Positions 1 through 10,470 of a DNA stretch of 64,000 bases are shown here, piece after piece. Source of the DNA: Alteromonadaceae bacterium M269 (GTDB lineage Bacteria; Pseudomonadota; Gammaproteobacteria; Enterobacterales; Alteromonadaceae); the NCBI GenBank assembly GCA_004353515.1, contig SMNZ01000002.1, positions 558,001 through 622,000 on the forward strand, in the 5' to 3' direction. Below the pieces are notes generated by a model, which searched no databases, was not told the DNA's origin, and saw nothing but the letters and a program-made list of their open reading frames with translations. Each line of letters starts with the position of its first letter. Within the stretch, counting starts at the first letter, position 1. A program made the translations under genes and the position numbers.

Positions 1-348
1 ACCATTCTCAATATCTGCTGCTAATACTTTAACATGATCGCCTAACTGGAATTTTCGTTCGAAATTTCGTTCAGAAATTCCCTTATGTAGGAACTTTCTT
101 TCACGCTCTTTTTCAGACTTAGTACCTGTAACTTTTAGCGTGTTTTCCTGAACCTCGATTGATAACTCTGGTTTAGCAAAGCCCGCAACGGCCATAGTAA
201 TTCTGTACTTGTCTTCAGCAAGTAACTCTATATTGTATGGAGGGTAGCTGTTCTGTTTGTCATTTCTGTTAGCTGCATCTGCTAACGAAGCTAGGTGATC
301 GAAACCAATGAATGAACGGTAAAGTGGAGATAGATCGATATTGCGCAT
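1..348 (-). CDS. ibpA: Small heat shock protein, IbpA/Hsp20 family (3' end cut by window edge)
   Basis: Encodes 116 visible residues of an Hsp20 chaperone that binds unfolding proteins in the cytoplasm for later release by DnaK/ClpB. The N-terminus (MRNIDLSPLYRSFIGFD) and the core (YPPYNIEL, ITMAVAGF, ISERNFERKFQLGD) match E. coli IbpA closely. The alpha-crystallin domain begins near residue 38; the C-terminal end of the domain and the IxI tail lie outside the window. Two ATGs compete, at 354 and 348. The AGGA at 359-356 sits only 2 bases from the first but 7 from the second, so 348 is preferred. The upstream region carries a heat-shock promoter and a thermometer-like hairpin, listed separately. 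Family assignment is secure; IbpA and IbpB cannot be separated because there is no visible second copy. Confidence 0.93.
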   Translation of the reverse strand, partial: MRNIDLSPLYRSFIGFDHLASLADAANRNDKQNSYPPYNIELLAEDKYRITMAVAGFAKPELSIEVQENTLKVTGTKSEKERERKFLHKGISERNFERKFQLGDHVKVLAADIENG

Positions 349-352
349 AGTC

Positions 353-373
353 ATATCCTCATTAAAGCAATAT
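353..373 (-). promoter_or_regulatory. ROSE-like RNA thermometer hairpin over the ibpA Shine-Dalgarno
   Basis: Read on the minus strand, AUAUUGCU (373-366), a six-base loop (365-360) and AGGAUAU (359-353) fold into a hairpin that buries the AGGA ribosome site. Pairing is A-U, U-A, A-U, U-A, U-G, then G368 is unpaired, then C-G and U-A. A UUGCU element facing AGGA with a bulged G is the hallmark of ROSE thermometers upstream of ibpA-type genes. A further hairpin with a perfect 8-bp stem (435-428 with 418-411) lies upstream in the same leader. The structure is inferred by eye. Confidence 0.7.
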
Positions 374-440
374 GTTAAATGTTGTCCCGATAATTCGGCG
401 ACGGTTTATTTTGTAGTCCCTTATGGCGACTACAATAACT

Positions 441-468
441 ATGTAGGGACAGTATTTAGCTTTTCAAG
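441..468 (-). promoter_or_regulatory. Sigma32-type promoter of ibpA
   Basis: On the minus strand CTTGAAA (468-462) is followed after 13 bases by CCCTACAT (448-441). This matches the heat-shock sigma factor consensus CTTGAAA and CCCCATNT with acceptable spacing. Transcription would start near 434, giving a leader of about 85 bases that includes the thermometer-like hairpin. Between 469 and 684 I see no gene. Confidence 0.7.
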
Positions 469-684
469 AAAAAAATTAAAATTTTTTGTTTTTTAATTTA
501 TCGGGCTGTTAAGCATTCTTATTTTTAAGCCGACATAGAGGGTATGTCATTACTTTTAACGGCTAATAGTTTGCGAATTCTGTATTAGGCTTCTAGAGTA
601 TTATTGTTAATTTGTTTCAATATCATGGCGGACATACGCGATTAAATAATAATTCGTTAACGCAATGTATTAACGAGAGGTAGC

Positions 685-1077
685 ATGCAAGGAAATAGGG
701 AGCTTAAGTATCTGCTAGAGAATATGGAACCTGTTCTCGAAAAAGAAAATTACGTTTTCTGTACTGTTCCAGGAGGTCACTATGGGGCGTTCGCTGCTCT
801 TCAGCCCATAGCATCATTTCAAGAAAAAGAAGGTCTGACTATTGTCTTGTTGCAATGTCAGGCTGATATTATGGATCTGACTTACCACGGTGTGTTTCGT
901 TGCATATCCTTGAGAATACATAGCAGCTTAGATGCTGTCGGTTTGACAGCGGCAGTATCTGGTGTTCTCGCGAAAGCAGGGATTAGTGCTAATGTAATTG
1001 CTGCATATTTTCATGACCATATATTTGTTCCTCAAGAACGAGCAGAGGACGCCCTAGCTCTGTTAGAGGCAATGTAG
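685..1077 (+). CDS. ACT domain-containing protein (DUF2241/ACT_3 type)
   Basis: A 130-residue cytoplasmic protein resembling the small ACT_3 (formerly DUF2241) family. The typical opening is present: a short helix, then PVLEKENYVFCTVPGG near residues 16-31, followed by a region rich in short strands ending in the ACT-like segment around GLTAAVSGVLAKAGISANVIAAYFHDHIFVP. ACT domains usually bind amino acids or other small ligands, but no ligand or partner is known for this family, so no pathway is assigned. GAGAGG at 675-680 provides a ribosome site for the ATG. The gene stands alone between ibpA and a convergent amidohydrolase gene. Confidence 0.8.
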   Translation: MQGNRELKYLLENMEPVLEKENYVFCTVPGGHYGAFAALQPIASFQEKEGLTIVLLQCQADIMDLTYHGVFRCISLRIHSSLDAVGLTAAVSGVLAKAGISANVIAAYFHDHIFVPQERAEDALALLEAM

Positions 1078-1212
1078 AGGTAAGAGAGCTATATATCCCC
1101 GCCATCATTGAAAATACCATTCGTAAGCCGAGAAGTTTCATCACAACTGCTTGCAACCTGGATATATTTCCAATGATTTTGAGGATAACTTGTTGTCTAT
1201 AACCTAAGTACT

Positions 1213-2592
1213 TTAAAGAGCTGACTCGACGGCTTCGCCATTTATTTTATAAACAACGCCGCCTTTCATCACCATATCAACGCCTTGCAGCAGGTTGATG
1301 TACTTCAATACATCACCTTTAACCGCGATGATATCAGCTAGTTTCCCTTTGGAGATTGTGCCTGTTTTATCGCTAACGCCCATCATCACTGACGGCCAGT
1401 AAGTCGCTGCACGAATAGTATCCATGGTATCTATGCCCATTTCATCACGCCATACAGCAAGTTCGTTCCACGTACTTTGACAATGGAATTTGGTTGGTAT
1501 GCCACTATCTGTGCCTACAAGAAATACCACACCAGATTCTTTGAGTTGCTGGATTTTGCGCTTCAACGTTGGCTTTCTGAGAGGCGTTAGTTGCATATAT
1601 GCAAGCTGCCCGGGGTTTTCTAACGATTGCTTAATATCTGCTATCGTGTCCTCTTTCAGACCTCTATGCCAACACTTACTATCGAGCTTTTCTGGATTCG
1701 CAACTGTATTTTCATAGTTCCATAAACCTTCTACAGTGGGTGTCCAATACAAGGGACCTCCTGCGATTCTACCCGTAGCCGTTCTTTCTTTAAGTAATCG
1801 CATGATGTCTTCTGGATATTCCGGCGCTGTTGTTAAGCCTGTATGTTCAAAGTTGTCTACTCCAATTTCCAAACCTCTGCGGATTTCATCTGGTCTATGG
1901 GAATGAGCTACAACCTTTAAATTGTATTTATGTGCTTCATCAACAACAGTTTGAGCAACCTCTAACGTCATTTTATCGTGGTCGATGAGCTTAATGATAT
2001 CGACTCCGGCATCAGCTAGCTTTTTAACTTTCTTCCTAGCGTCGCTAGCATTTTTAACACCCCAGCGGTAAAACTCAGTACCAGGGTAAGCCTCGTGCTG
2101 GATGAACGGACCAGACACAAAAAGCCTTGGACCTGGTATCTCTCCACTTTCGATGCGACTTTTAACAGATATTGAAGCTTCCAGCGGCGCACCTAGATCT
2201 CTGGCGCTAGTAACACCTGCTAAAAGGAGTTGTACCGCACTTGCAGGCATGATTTCATCAGCGAACCTGTCAGGGTATTCCTTATGCCAGTGTCCGTAAT
2301 CTGAGTGACCGTTAAGCATAAGATGTGCGTGACTTTCCCATAGGCCAGGCAGAACATCCATACCTTCAGTTGATACGATTTCATAGCCTTCGGGCACAGG
2401 TAATGTGTCAACAGTACCCACTTGCTCAATGGTATCGCCGTCAATTAAAATCACACTGTTTGCAATTGGCTGATGCCCAAATCCATCAATTAAACGACCG
2501 CCAACTAACGCTTTTTGTTCAGCTGCAAAGGTAGATGCGCTGACTAAGCTTATACAACCCAAAGTGAGAGATAAGAGTGTTTTACGAAGCAT
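1213..2592 (-). CDS. Secreted metal-dependent amidohydrolase (imidazolonepropionase-like)
   Basis: A 459-residue amidohydrolase-superfamily enzyme with a signal peptide (residues 1-23, cut after STFAA), so it likely acts in the periplasm or outside. Metal ligands are visible as the HAH motif at 88-90, a candidate carboxylated lysine K201 in IIKLID, H230 in VVAHSH, H250 in NFEHTG, and a late Asp in LVGTDSG. The N- and C-terminal strands form the small beta domain (LVGGRLIDG; KGKLADIIAVKGD). Homologues include periplasmic imidazolonepropionase-like hydrolases and Xaa-Pro or Xaa-Arg dipeptidases; the substrate cannot be read from sequence. The gene is transcribed alone. A dipeptidase role is possible in a peptide-consuming bacterium but is inference. 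Confidence 0.82.
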   Translation of the reverse strand: MLRKTLLSLTLGCISLVSASTFAAEQKALVGGRLIDGFGHQPIANSVILIDGDTIEQVGTVDTLPVPEGYEIVSTEGMDVLPGLWESHAHLMLNGHSDYGHWHKEYPDRFADEIMPASAVQLLLAGVTSARDLGAPLEASISVKSRIESGEIPGPRLFVSGPFIQHEAYPGTEFYRWGVKNASDARKKVKKLADAGVDIIKLIDHDKMTLEVAQTVVDEAHKYNLKVVAHSHRPDEIRRGLEIGVDNFEHTGLTTAPEYPEDIMRLLKERTATGRIAGGPLYWTPTVEGLWNYENTVANPEKLDSKCWHRGLKEDTIADIKQSLENPGQLAYMQLTPLRKPTLKRKIQQLKESGVVFLVGTDSGIPTKFHCQSTWNELAVWRDEMGIDTMDTIRAATYWPSVMMGVSDKTGTISKGKLADIIAVKGDVLKYINLLQGVDMVMKGGVVYKINGEAVESAL

Positions 2593-2983
2593 AGTGTTTC
2601 CTTAGTTCATTGTACTTATGTCGATCCGCATTGTTTTTTTATTTTATAGTGTATTGCGCTTCCTTTTTGAAAAGGGTAGCGGTCAATGTGGAGTGGCATT
2701 TTCGCTCATAGTTGTCATGAGCTGAGTATCAATGTAAGTCAAATGTAAAACTGATACAATTTCTTAACGTGGTAGCTCAATTTACCTGTGAATTAGAATG
2801 TACACTGGTGAGAGTGCACAGCAGGGTTGTACGACAGTATGTAAGTTCTTACTTACGCTAAAGCCTTCATTATTTAATAAAGCTGCCGATATTATGAAGT
2901 GTTATACGGAAGATAGGTTTATTTTTGAATAGTTTAGCATCTCATATAACGCGCCTATATAACCGATAGGTGGTAATTATTTG
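2593..2983. other. Intergenic region, no gene recognised
   Basis: This 391-base spacer holds the divergent upstream regions of the amidohydrolase and the diguanylate cyclase. Two short hairpins are visible (CTCAT/ATGAG at 2705-2721 and a GTAAG/CTTAC pair near 2841-2856). No open frame with a ribosome site and no promoter strong enough to name was found. Confidence 0.5.
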
Positions 2984-3727
2984 ATGAGTAATTACTTGAG
3001 TGCGTTAAAAAAAGCATTACTTGCTTACGAGTTCAGGGCATTAGTTGATTTCTTGATTTTGCTGGTGGCTTGTGTTCTGGTTTTTAGTTACGTGAGTTCG
3101 AACGACGTGGCCGAAAGGTTTCACGAATTCGCTCAGGGGTATGAACTTTTTGAGCTAGATGAAATCCCGATTGCTCTATCAGCTTGTCTTATCTTCGTAC
3201 TTATTTTTACCTTCCGCCGACTTCAAGATTTAAAAAGCCAAATTGTCCTTGCGAATATGGATTCGCTGGTTGAGATATATAATCGCCGTAAGGGCGAAGA
3301 GCTACTGAAAGCGCGCGTTAAATCCTCAAACCTTCATAACATTCCATTGTCTGTCATTATGATAGATGTTGACGACTTTAAGGCTATCAATGATCAGTAT
3401 GGGCACGATGCTGGCGATCTTGTTTTAAAAGATGTGATTAAGTTGGTGCAAGAAAAAATTAGGAAAGGAGATATTCTGATCCGTTGGGGAGGGGAAGAGT
3501 TTTTAATCGTTTGTCCTAAGCTGGATAAGGAAGTTGCTATCCAACTCGCCAATCGAATTCGTATCGCTATCATGGAGCATCGTTTTAGCGTTGCAGGGAA
3601 AGTAACGGCAAGTTTTGGTGTCGCCGAATATAAATTGTGTGAGAGTGTTATGTCTTTTGTGGCTAGAGCTGATGCTCTGTTATATGAAAGCAAAGGAGAA
3701 GGTAAGAACTGTGTTAGCTCGAGCTGA
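2984..3727 (+). CDS. Membrane-bound diguanylate cyclase (GGDEF)
   Basis: Synthesises cyclic di-GMP from two GTP at the inner membrane. Two hydrophobic segments (about residues 21-38 and 62-77, counted from the ATG) flank a short periplasmic stretch of about 24 residues, too small for a known sensor fold. The GGDEF domain follows, with the active-site variant GGEEF near residue 170 and an RKGD sequence exactly five residues before it, which fits an allosteric product-inhibition (RxxD) site. GHDAGD and the C-terminal RADALLYESKGEGKN are also typical. AGGTGG at 2968-2973 supports either this ATG or the adjacent TTG at 2981. It is a single-gene unit; the signal it senses is unknown. Confidence 0.9.
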   Translation: MSNYLSALKKALLAYEFRALVDFLILLVACVLVFSYVSSNDVAERFHEFAQGYELFELDEIPIALSACLIFVLIFTFRRLQDLKSQIVLANMDSLVEIYNRRKGEELLKARVKSSNLHNIPLSVIMIDVDDFKAINDQYGHDAGDLVLKDVIKLVQEKIRKGDILIRWGGEEFLIVCPKLDKEVAIQLANRIRIAIMEHRFSVAGKVTASFGVAEYKLCESVMSFVARADALLYESKGEGKNCVSSS

Positions 3728-3743
3728 TTTATTAATTAGCGGG

Positions 3744-3771
3744 CGAAAAAAAGGCTCTACAACGAGAGCCT
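3744..3771 (-). terminator. Rho-independent terminator-like hairpin, minus direction
   Basis: AGGCTCT (3752-3758) and AGAGCCT (3765-3771) form a 7-bp stem with a six-base loop. On the minus strand the stem is followed by a run of seven Us (3751-3745), so it would stop leftward transcription, for example read-through from the his operon. In the plus direction there is no U-run, so it serves the diguanylate cyclase gene poorly. Confidence 0.6.
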
Positions 3772-3777
3772 AAATTG

Positions 3778-4042
3778 AGAGTGTGTTGACCTATGCCGTA
3801 CAGATTTTGTTCTAAATAAAGGCTTTTTGATTGAGGCGAGGACTTGTAGGCTTATAAATATAAGTCAAAAGTCCGTAACAAAAAGCAAGAAGCCTTTATA
3901 ACGAATCCTTTGGACAACGTTTGTTTGTTATTTATACGGCGTTAGTTCATGTTCATGGAGATGACTACACCGCACATGACCTGCCTTGTCTAAATGACAA
4001 ACAACTCGTTGCAAAACTTTACTGCATAGGACAACACACTCT
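3778..4042. repeat. MITE-like palindromic element with a second palindrome nested inside
   Basis: The ends are inverted copies: 3778-3796 and 4024-4042 match at 18 of 19 bases, and weaker similarity extends inward to 3809 and 4011. A second inverted pair (3916-3934 with 3991-4010) continues the two arms. The left arm is broken by about 106 bases (3810-3915) holding their own nested hairpin: ATAAAGGCTT at 3816-3825 with AAGCCTTTAT at 3890-3899, GGACTT at 3840-3845 with AAGTCC at 3869-3874, and CTTATA at 3851-3856 with TATAAG at 3859-3864. This looks like one palindromic element inserted in another. No clear target duplication and no transposase were seen. A 69-codon plus-strand reading frame here simply follows the palindrome and is not called. 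Confidence 0.6.
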
Positions 4043-4106
4043 ACTTAGCGGGAACACAATACAATGTCTTGCATTATTATTACGCTTTAGTCTCTTAAAA
4101 GATCAT

Positions 4107-4723
4107 TTATTTTTGGTGACGTGCCTTTAAAACGTTAATTGCGTCAGTCAATGATAAGTCACTTGCCTGTAACAGCACTATCAAGTGGTAAAGCAAGTCT
4201 GCTGATTCATTTTTTAACTCTTCTAAGTCGCCAACGGTGGCAGCAAGCGCTGTTTCCACGCCTTCTTCACCGACTTTTTGGGAAATACGCTTAATGCCTT
4301 TGGCATATAGGCTAGCGGTATAACTGGAATCGGGATCAGCGTTTTTTCTCTCAGCGAGAACTTGTTCAAGTTCTGCAACAAAGCTAAATGCAGGTGTTTC
4401 AGCACTATCCCAACAGGTTTCATTTCCGAGGTGACATGTTGGGCCTATTGGATTAACCAATGCTAGAAGGCAATCCTGATCGCAATCGACAGAGAGGTGA
4501 ACTAATTCTAGGTGATTGCCCGAGGTTTCGCCTTTGGTCCATAGTCTTTGTTTTGAACGGCTGAAGAAAGTGACTTTGCCAGATGACAATGTCTTCTCAA
4601 TAGCAGCCTGGTTCATATAACCTAACATTTGTACTTTACCTGACTGCGCGTGTTGCACCACGCAAGGCAGTAATCCATCCATTTTGTCCCAAGCTAATGC
4701 TTGAATATTGTCGTTAGTGATTA

Positions 4724-4727
<4 letters not shown>
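4107..4727 (-). CDS. hisI: Bifunctional phosphoribosyl-AMP cyclohydrolase / phosphoribosyl-ATP pyrophosphohydrolase
   Basis: Catalyses steps two and three of histidine synthesis: removal of pyrophosphate from PR-ATP and ring opening of PR-AMP. The 206 residues carry the cyclohydrolase first (residues 1-110, with the metal-binding DCDQDC near 79-84 and the later [10 protein letters not shown] segment) and the pyrophosphohydrolase second (about 115-206, with KVGEEGVE and the NESADLLYH helix). This fused HisIE form is the usual gammaproteobacterial arrangement. It is the last gene of the operon and overlaps hisF by four bases, so translation is probably coupled. Confidence 0.97.
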
Positions 4728-6228
<1,501 letters not shown>

Positions 6229-6371
6229 TTAGTCAAAGTAACTAATTAGCTACTTGCCAAATCATCCAGTTTCTGCGTTGGAAGTGCTCATTTATCACTT
6301 ATAAACTCTGCGCTTCCGCTTTGAACCTGAACGATTTGCCTAAGCCCTGAATAGTTACAATCAAAATAGGG

Positions 6372-6393
6372 TGAAAACGCCTAAGCGTTTTCA
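6372..6393. repeat. Perfect palindrome across the hisH stop codon
   Basis: TGAAAACGC (6372-6380), a four-base loop and GCGTTTTCA (6385-6393) form a perfect 9-bp stem that includes the hisH stop codon. In the minus direction it is followed by CCCUAUUUUG, a poor U-run, so at most it is a weak terminator or an mRNA-stabilising hairpin. The rest of the 164-base spacer up to hisA holds no gene. Confidence 0.55.
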
Positions 6394-6974
6394 ATAAAGT
6401 TTTGTAATAAGCGAGCACCTGCATGGCTTGAACGCTCAGGGTGGAATTGCACACCATAAAAGTTATTTTGGCCGATGGAAGCTGAAAACGGGGCAGCATA
6501 ATCACAGCTTGCAAGTGTGTAGTCGCCCAAGCCAACGGAGTAACTGTGCACGAAGTAGAAGTATTCACCATCTAGACCATCAAACAGCAAGTTGTCCTTC
6601 TGTGCCTTAATTTTGTTCCAACCCATGTGAGGCAAGCGCAGATCGCCTACCTTCATTCGTTTAACTTGTGCTTCAATCAAACCCAAACAGCTTGCATCAC
6701 CTTCTTCTGACGACGACGTCATGAGTTGCATCCCCAAGCATATACCAAGAACGGGTTGCGATAGTGATTGAATTGTTGCTTCCAATTCTTTGCGTCTGAT
6801 TTCGCTCATTGCAGCTGAAGCTGTGCCTACGCCAGGGAGAAATACCTTACTGGCATTTTTGATAGCGTTTACATCTTCTGAGACTTCAACTGCATAGCCT
6901 AAACGCTCAATCGCATATCGAACTGAGGATATGTTCGCACACCCAGTATTAACGATAACTAAATTCTCACTCAC
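6381..6974 (-). CDS. hisH: Imidazole glycerol phosphate synthase, glutaminase subunit
   Basis: Hydrolyses glutamine and channels ammonia to HisF. The 197 residues form a class I glutamine amidotransferase with the nucleophile C79 in GICLGMQ and the His-Glu pair in GVQFHPERS near residue 178-186. The oxyanion-region sequence PGVGTASAAM is intact. It begins on the base after the hisB stop codon. The end of the gene is embedded in a palindrome. Confidence 0.97.
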   Translation of the reverse strand: MSENLVIVNTGCANISSVRYAIERLGYAVEVSEDVNAIKNASKVFLPGVGTASAAMSEIRRKELEATIQSLSQPVLGICLGMQLMTSSSEEGDASCLGLIEAQVKRMKVGDLRLPHMGWNKIKAQKDNLLFDGLDGEYFYFVHSYSVGLGDYTLASCDYAAPFSASIGQNNFYGVQFHPERSSHAGARLLQNFIENA

Positions 6975-8045
6975 TTATAGTGCTCCTTTACTACTGGGTA
7001 GAACATCACCTTGCTTTTGAATCGCTTGACGCAATGCACGGCCAAATGCCTTAAATAGGCCTTCTACCTGATGGTGAGCATTGCCTTCTGTAATTGAAAG
7101 GTGTAACGACAAACCCATAGCTTGAGAAAGTGAATGGAAGAAATGAGAAACCATCTCTGTAGCAAGCTCTCCAACTTTAGCTTCGGTGAACTTGGCATCA
7201 AACTTCAAAATAGGACGGTTGGATATATCAAGTACGCACTCTGCGCGACACTCGTCCATCGGCAATACGAAACCGAATCGGCCTATACCACGTTTATTCC
7301 CTAAGGCTTTCTTAAGCGCTTCTCCTAATGCTAAAGCTGTGTCCTCAACTGTGTGATGGTCATCAATATGCAGATCGCCATTCACATTAAGGTTCAGCTC
7401 AAAACCACCGTGTGTCGCGATTTGGTCTAGCATGTGATCAAAAAAGCCAATACCTGTTTGGATGTTTGATTTCGCATCCGAGTCCAAATTCAGACTAACG
7501 CTGATTTGTGTTTCAGATGTGTTACGCACAACGTCAGCAGTGCGTGATGAGTTGAGCAAGACCTTTTCGATAGCCTGCCAGCCCATTTCTTTGGGTTCGT
7601 AGCGGATTCCTCTGATACCCATGCCTTCAGCGAGTTGCATATCCGTTTCGCGATCACCAATAACGTAAGAGCGAGTGAAGTCGACTTTGCCTTGTTGCAA
7701 ATATTCTTTGACTAGACCCAGCTTAGGCTTACGACAGCTGCAATTGTCTTCGTCAAAATGTGGGCAAATAAGCACATCATCAAATACGACACCTTGACTA
7801 CTAAAAACAGCCATCATGGCGTTATGTGGTAAATCAAAGTCTGCTTGAGGAAAGCTATCGGTACCCAAACCATCTTGGTTAGATACCATAACCAACCTAA
7901 ATCCCGCTTGCTGCAGGTTAAGCAACACCGGAATGACGTTAGGCTCGAATACAAGCTTCTCAAGTGTATCGAGCTGTTTATCGACAGGTGGCTCTTCTAC
8001 TAAGGTGCCATCTCGGTCAATAAATAAAATAGCTTGTTGGCTCAT
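6975..8045 (-). CDS. hisB: Bifunctional histidinol-phosphatase / imidazoleglycerol-phosphate dehydratase
   Basis: Carries out the dehydration of imidazole glycerol phosphate and the later dephosphorylation of histidinol phosphate. The 356 residues start with a HAD phosphatase domain (nucleophile D10 and D12 in FIDRDGTL; a [14 protein letters not shown] zinc loop near 110-123) and end with the dehydratase domain (from about residue 167, with HHTVED and the second metal-binding [16 protein letters not shown]). The fused gene is typical of Enterobacterales, Vibrionales and Alteromonadales-like bacteria. It overlaps hisC by four bases (ATGA). Confidence 0.97.
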   Translation of the reverse strand: MSQQAILFIDRDGTLVEEPPVDKQLDTLEKLVFEPNVIPVLLNLQQAGFRLVMVSNQDGLGTDSFPQADFDLPHNAMMAVFSSQGVVFDDVLICPHFDEDNCSCRKPKLGLVKEYLQQGKVDFTRSYVIGDRETDMQLAEGMGIRGIRYEPKEMGWQAIEKVLLNSSRTADVVRNTSETQISVSLNLDSDAKSNIQTGIGFFDHMLDQIATHGGFELNLNVNGDLHIDDHHTVEDTALALGEALKKALGNKRGIGRFGFVLPMDECRAECVLDISNRPILKFDAKFTEAKVGELATEMVSHFFHSLSQAMGLSLHLSITEGNAHHQVEGLFKAFGRALRQAIQKQGDVLPSSKGAL

Positions 8046-9178
8046 GTGAGCGCTCCTACATTTTCATAAAATTGGTTGATAAGTGACATCAAGCGCTTAT
8101 TTTGCTCTTCGTTACCGATGGATATTCTTAGGCAATCATCAAGGTTTAATTGCTTCGATTGATCGCGAATTAACGTGCCTTGTGATACTAAATAATCCAT
8201 TAAAGCCTGCTTTTGCGTTGCTCTCATCAAGATGAAGTTTGCGTAGAGATCACCAACAAGGTTCAGTTGAGGTAATTTAGCGATTTGCTCAACAAGAACA
8301 GCCTTTTGTGATTGTAAATAATCAACTTGTTGATTGAGACGCTCTATTCCTTCTTTACTTAAAGCCTGTGCAGCAACTTGAGCAACAGGTTCTGGGATAG
8401 GATATGGCGCGATAACCTTTAGCAGTGTTTGAATAATTTCAGGTGCAGCTAAAGTGAATCCGCAACGTAAGCCTGCTAGTGCGAAACCTTTGGACAGCGT
8501 TCTTAAGATCACTAGATTTGCGTAGCTATTAAGTAAGTCAGAAACACTTTGCTCCTTTGCAAACTCTATATAAGCTTCATCTACAACAACGAGTGCCTTG
8601 TTCTGATAAGCATCGAGTAACTGGATAAGCTTCTCGCGTTCAACCAAGGTTCCGGTCGGATTGTTCGGAGCGCAAACAAAGATTAACTTTGGTGATTCAC
8701 ACTGGGCAATGATTGAATCTGCATCTAACGCGAAGCCCTCTAATAAAGGAACTTTGGTTACTTGAACGTTGAAGGTTTCCGCACTGATAGCATACATACC
8801 GTAGGTTGGTGGGCAGATAACGATATTGTCTTTACCCGGTTCGCAGAATGCGCGAATCAGGCATTCAATACCTTCATCTGCCCCACGACTGACTAAGACT
8901 TGTTCTTTTTCCAGTCCAGCATAGTCGGCATAGCGTTCAACAACTGTGTCAGGTTGGCAACTCGGATAACGGTTAAAGCTTGAATCATCTAGCTCAAATG
9001 GGTTCGAGAACGGAGATTCATTGGCGTTTAACCAGTCTTGGCCACCTGAATACAGCCTTCTAGCCGATTCGTATGGCTTAAGTGTTTGGACAAATGAGCA
9101 TGTTAAAGTATCAACTAAAGACTGCGCCTGTTCATTTCTTATAGCTATTTTCTCGCTCATGGTTCTTGGTTCGCTCAT
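8042..9178 (-). CDS. hisC: Histidinol-phosphate aminotransferase
   Basis: A PLP enzyme that transaminates imidazole acetol phosphate with glutamate. The 378 residues show the fold type I signature: NANESPF at 51-57, APNNPTG near 170-176, DEAYIEF at 200-206 and the PLP lysine K230 in [16 protein letters not shown]. The ATG at 9178 overlaps the hisD stop (ATGA). A second ATG at 9160 repeats the same ATGAGCGA context, so the start could be six codons later; neither has a strong ribosome site, which fits translational coupling. Confidence 0.96.
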   Translation of the reverse strand: MSEPRTMSEKIAIRNEQAQSLVDTLTCSFVQTLKPYESARRLYSGGQDWLNANESPFSNPFELDDSSFNRYPSCQPDTVVERYADYAGLEKEQVLVSRGADEGIECLIRAFCEPGKDNIVICPPTYGMYAISAETFNVQVTKVPLLEGFALDADSIIAQCESPKLIFVCAPNNPTGTLVEREKLIQLLDAYQNKALVVVDEAYIEFAKEQSVSDLLNSYANLVILRTLSKGFALAGLRCGFTLAAPEIIQTLLKVIAPYPIPEPVAQVAAQALSKEGIERLNQQVDYLQSQKAVLVEQIAKLPQLNLVGDLYANFILMRATQKQALMDYLVSQGTLIRDQSKQLNLDDCLRISIGNEEQNKRLMSLINQFYENVGALT

Positions 9179-10467
9179 GGCTGTTGCTCCAATCGAATCG
9201 CAACCGCTTGCCTATGAGCGTCTAAACCCTCGGCGTTAGCTAAGTGCATAATGGCTGGACCGATATTTTCCAAACCTTCACGGCTTAATTCCTGTACCGT
9301 AAATCTTCGGTAAAAATCAGCCAAACCTAAGCTGGAATAGTTTCGAGCGTACCCGTAAGTGGGCAATACGTGGTTGGTTCCACTTGCGTAATCGCCTGCC
9401 GACTCAGGAGACCATTGCCCTAAGAATATTGAGCCTGCGTTTTCAATTGAATCCAACCTATCACGTGCATTGTCTATCTGCATGATCAGGTGCTCAGGCG
9501 CATACTGATTGCTGACTTCAATGGCCTGGTCGACAGTATCCGTTAAGATGTAACGACTGTGTTGAATCGCTTTTTGAGCGATGTCGCTACGAGAAAGTGT
9601 TTCTAGTTGCCTTTCAACGGCTGCTTTCGTTTGCTCAATCGTTTGAGCATTGTTACTTACCAGTACAGCTTGAGAGTCAGGACCGTGTTCAGCTTGAGAC
9701 AACAAGTCTGCAGCGACGAACTCCGGGTTAGCATTCCCATCAGCAATGACCAGTACTTCTGACGGACCCGCTGGCATATCTATCGCTGCACCACCGGCAA
9801 CGCGACTTACTTGCTGTTTCGCTTCAGTTACGAAGCTATTTCCGGGACCGAAAATTTTATCTACTTTACAAATGCTCTGCGTGCCGAACGCCATAGCTGC
9901 AATAGCTTGTGCACCGCCTACCAAATAGACTTCATCTATCCCACAAAGTGTTGCTGCATAGCGGATTTCTGCCGCAATCTCGCCGTTAGCGTTAGGTGGT
10001 GTACAAAGTACTTTTCTTTTACAACCAGCGACTTGAGCAGGAATACCTAGCATTAAAACTGTTGAAGGTAATGGTGCACTGCCGCCTGGAATATATAAGC
10101 CAACAGAGTGAATGGCTTTCTGCATTGACTCACAGATAACACCCGCGGATGTTTCCACCTTGATAGGTTTTGGTTTTTGCGCTTTGTGGAATGCGAGAAT
10201 ATTTGCATAGGCTAGGTTGATAGCCTCTTTGACTTCGGGGGAAATTTCTCGTGCTGCACTTTCAAGTGCATTTGCAGACAATGCAAATTTTGCTAACCGT
10301 ATACCATCGAAGCGTTTAGTGAGTTCTGTAAGTGCTTGGTCGCCTTGAGAGCGCACCTGCTCAATAACACCACTGACAATATCAGAGAGTTTTTTATTGT
10401 CGGCCAACGCGGGCCTTGCTAGTAGATCCCGCTGTTGGTCGTTGTTTAAATCAGACCAAACTTGCAT
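9175..10467 (-). CDS. hisD: Histidinol dehydrogenase
   Basis: Catalyses the last two oxidations from histidinol to histidine with NAD and zinc. The 430 residues include the long signature around IDMPAGPSEVLVIAD, the AEHGPDSQAVLVS zinc-site region near 265, and the C-terminal GLADFYRRFTVQELSREGLENIGPAIMHLA. Length is close to the E. coli enzyme (434). Three bases separate it from the hisG stop. Confidence 0.97.
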   Translation of the reverse strand: MQVWSDLNNDQQRDLLARPALADNKKLSDIVSGVIEQVRSQGDQALTELTKRFDGIRLAKFALSANALESAAREISPEVKEAINLAYANILAFHKAQKPKPIKVETSAGVICESMQKAIHSVGLYIPGGSAPLPSTVLMLGIPAQVAGCKRKVLCTPPNANGEIAAEIRYAATLCGIDEVYLVGGAQAIAAMAFGTQSICKVDKIFGPGNSFVTEAKQQVSRVAGGAAIDMPAGPSEVLVIADGNANPEFVAADLLSQAEHGPDSQAVLVSNNAQTIEQTKAAVERQLETLSRSDIAQKAIQHSRYILTDTVDQAIEVSNQYAPEHLIMQIDNARDRLDSIENAGSIFLGQWSPESAGDYASGTNHVLPTYGYARNYSSLGLADFYRRFTVQELSREGLENIGPAIMHLANAEGLDAHRQAVAIRLEQQP

Positions 10468-10470
10468 GTC

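Noticed and set aside
3778-3934. Integron attC-type recombination site
   Set aside because: The nested stems and a GCGTTA sequence suggested attC, but the required RYYYAAC and GTTRRRY core sites are not present in matching positions and no integrase is encoded.
3921-4130. A 69-codon plus-strand reading frame beside the his operon end
   Set aside because: It lies in the arms of the palindromic element and runs into hisI on the other strand; there is no ribosome site and the protein is not recognisable.
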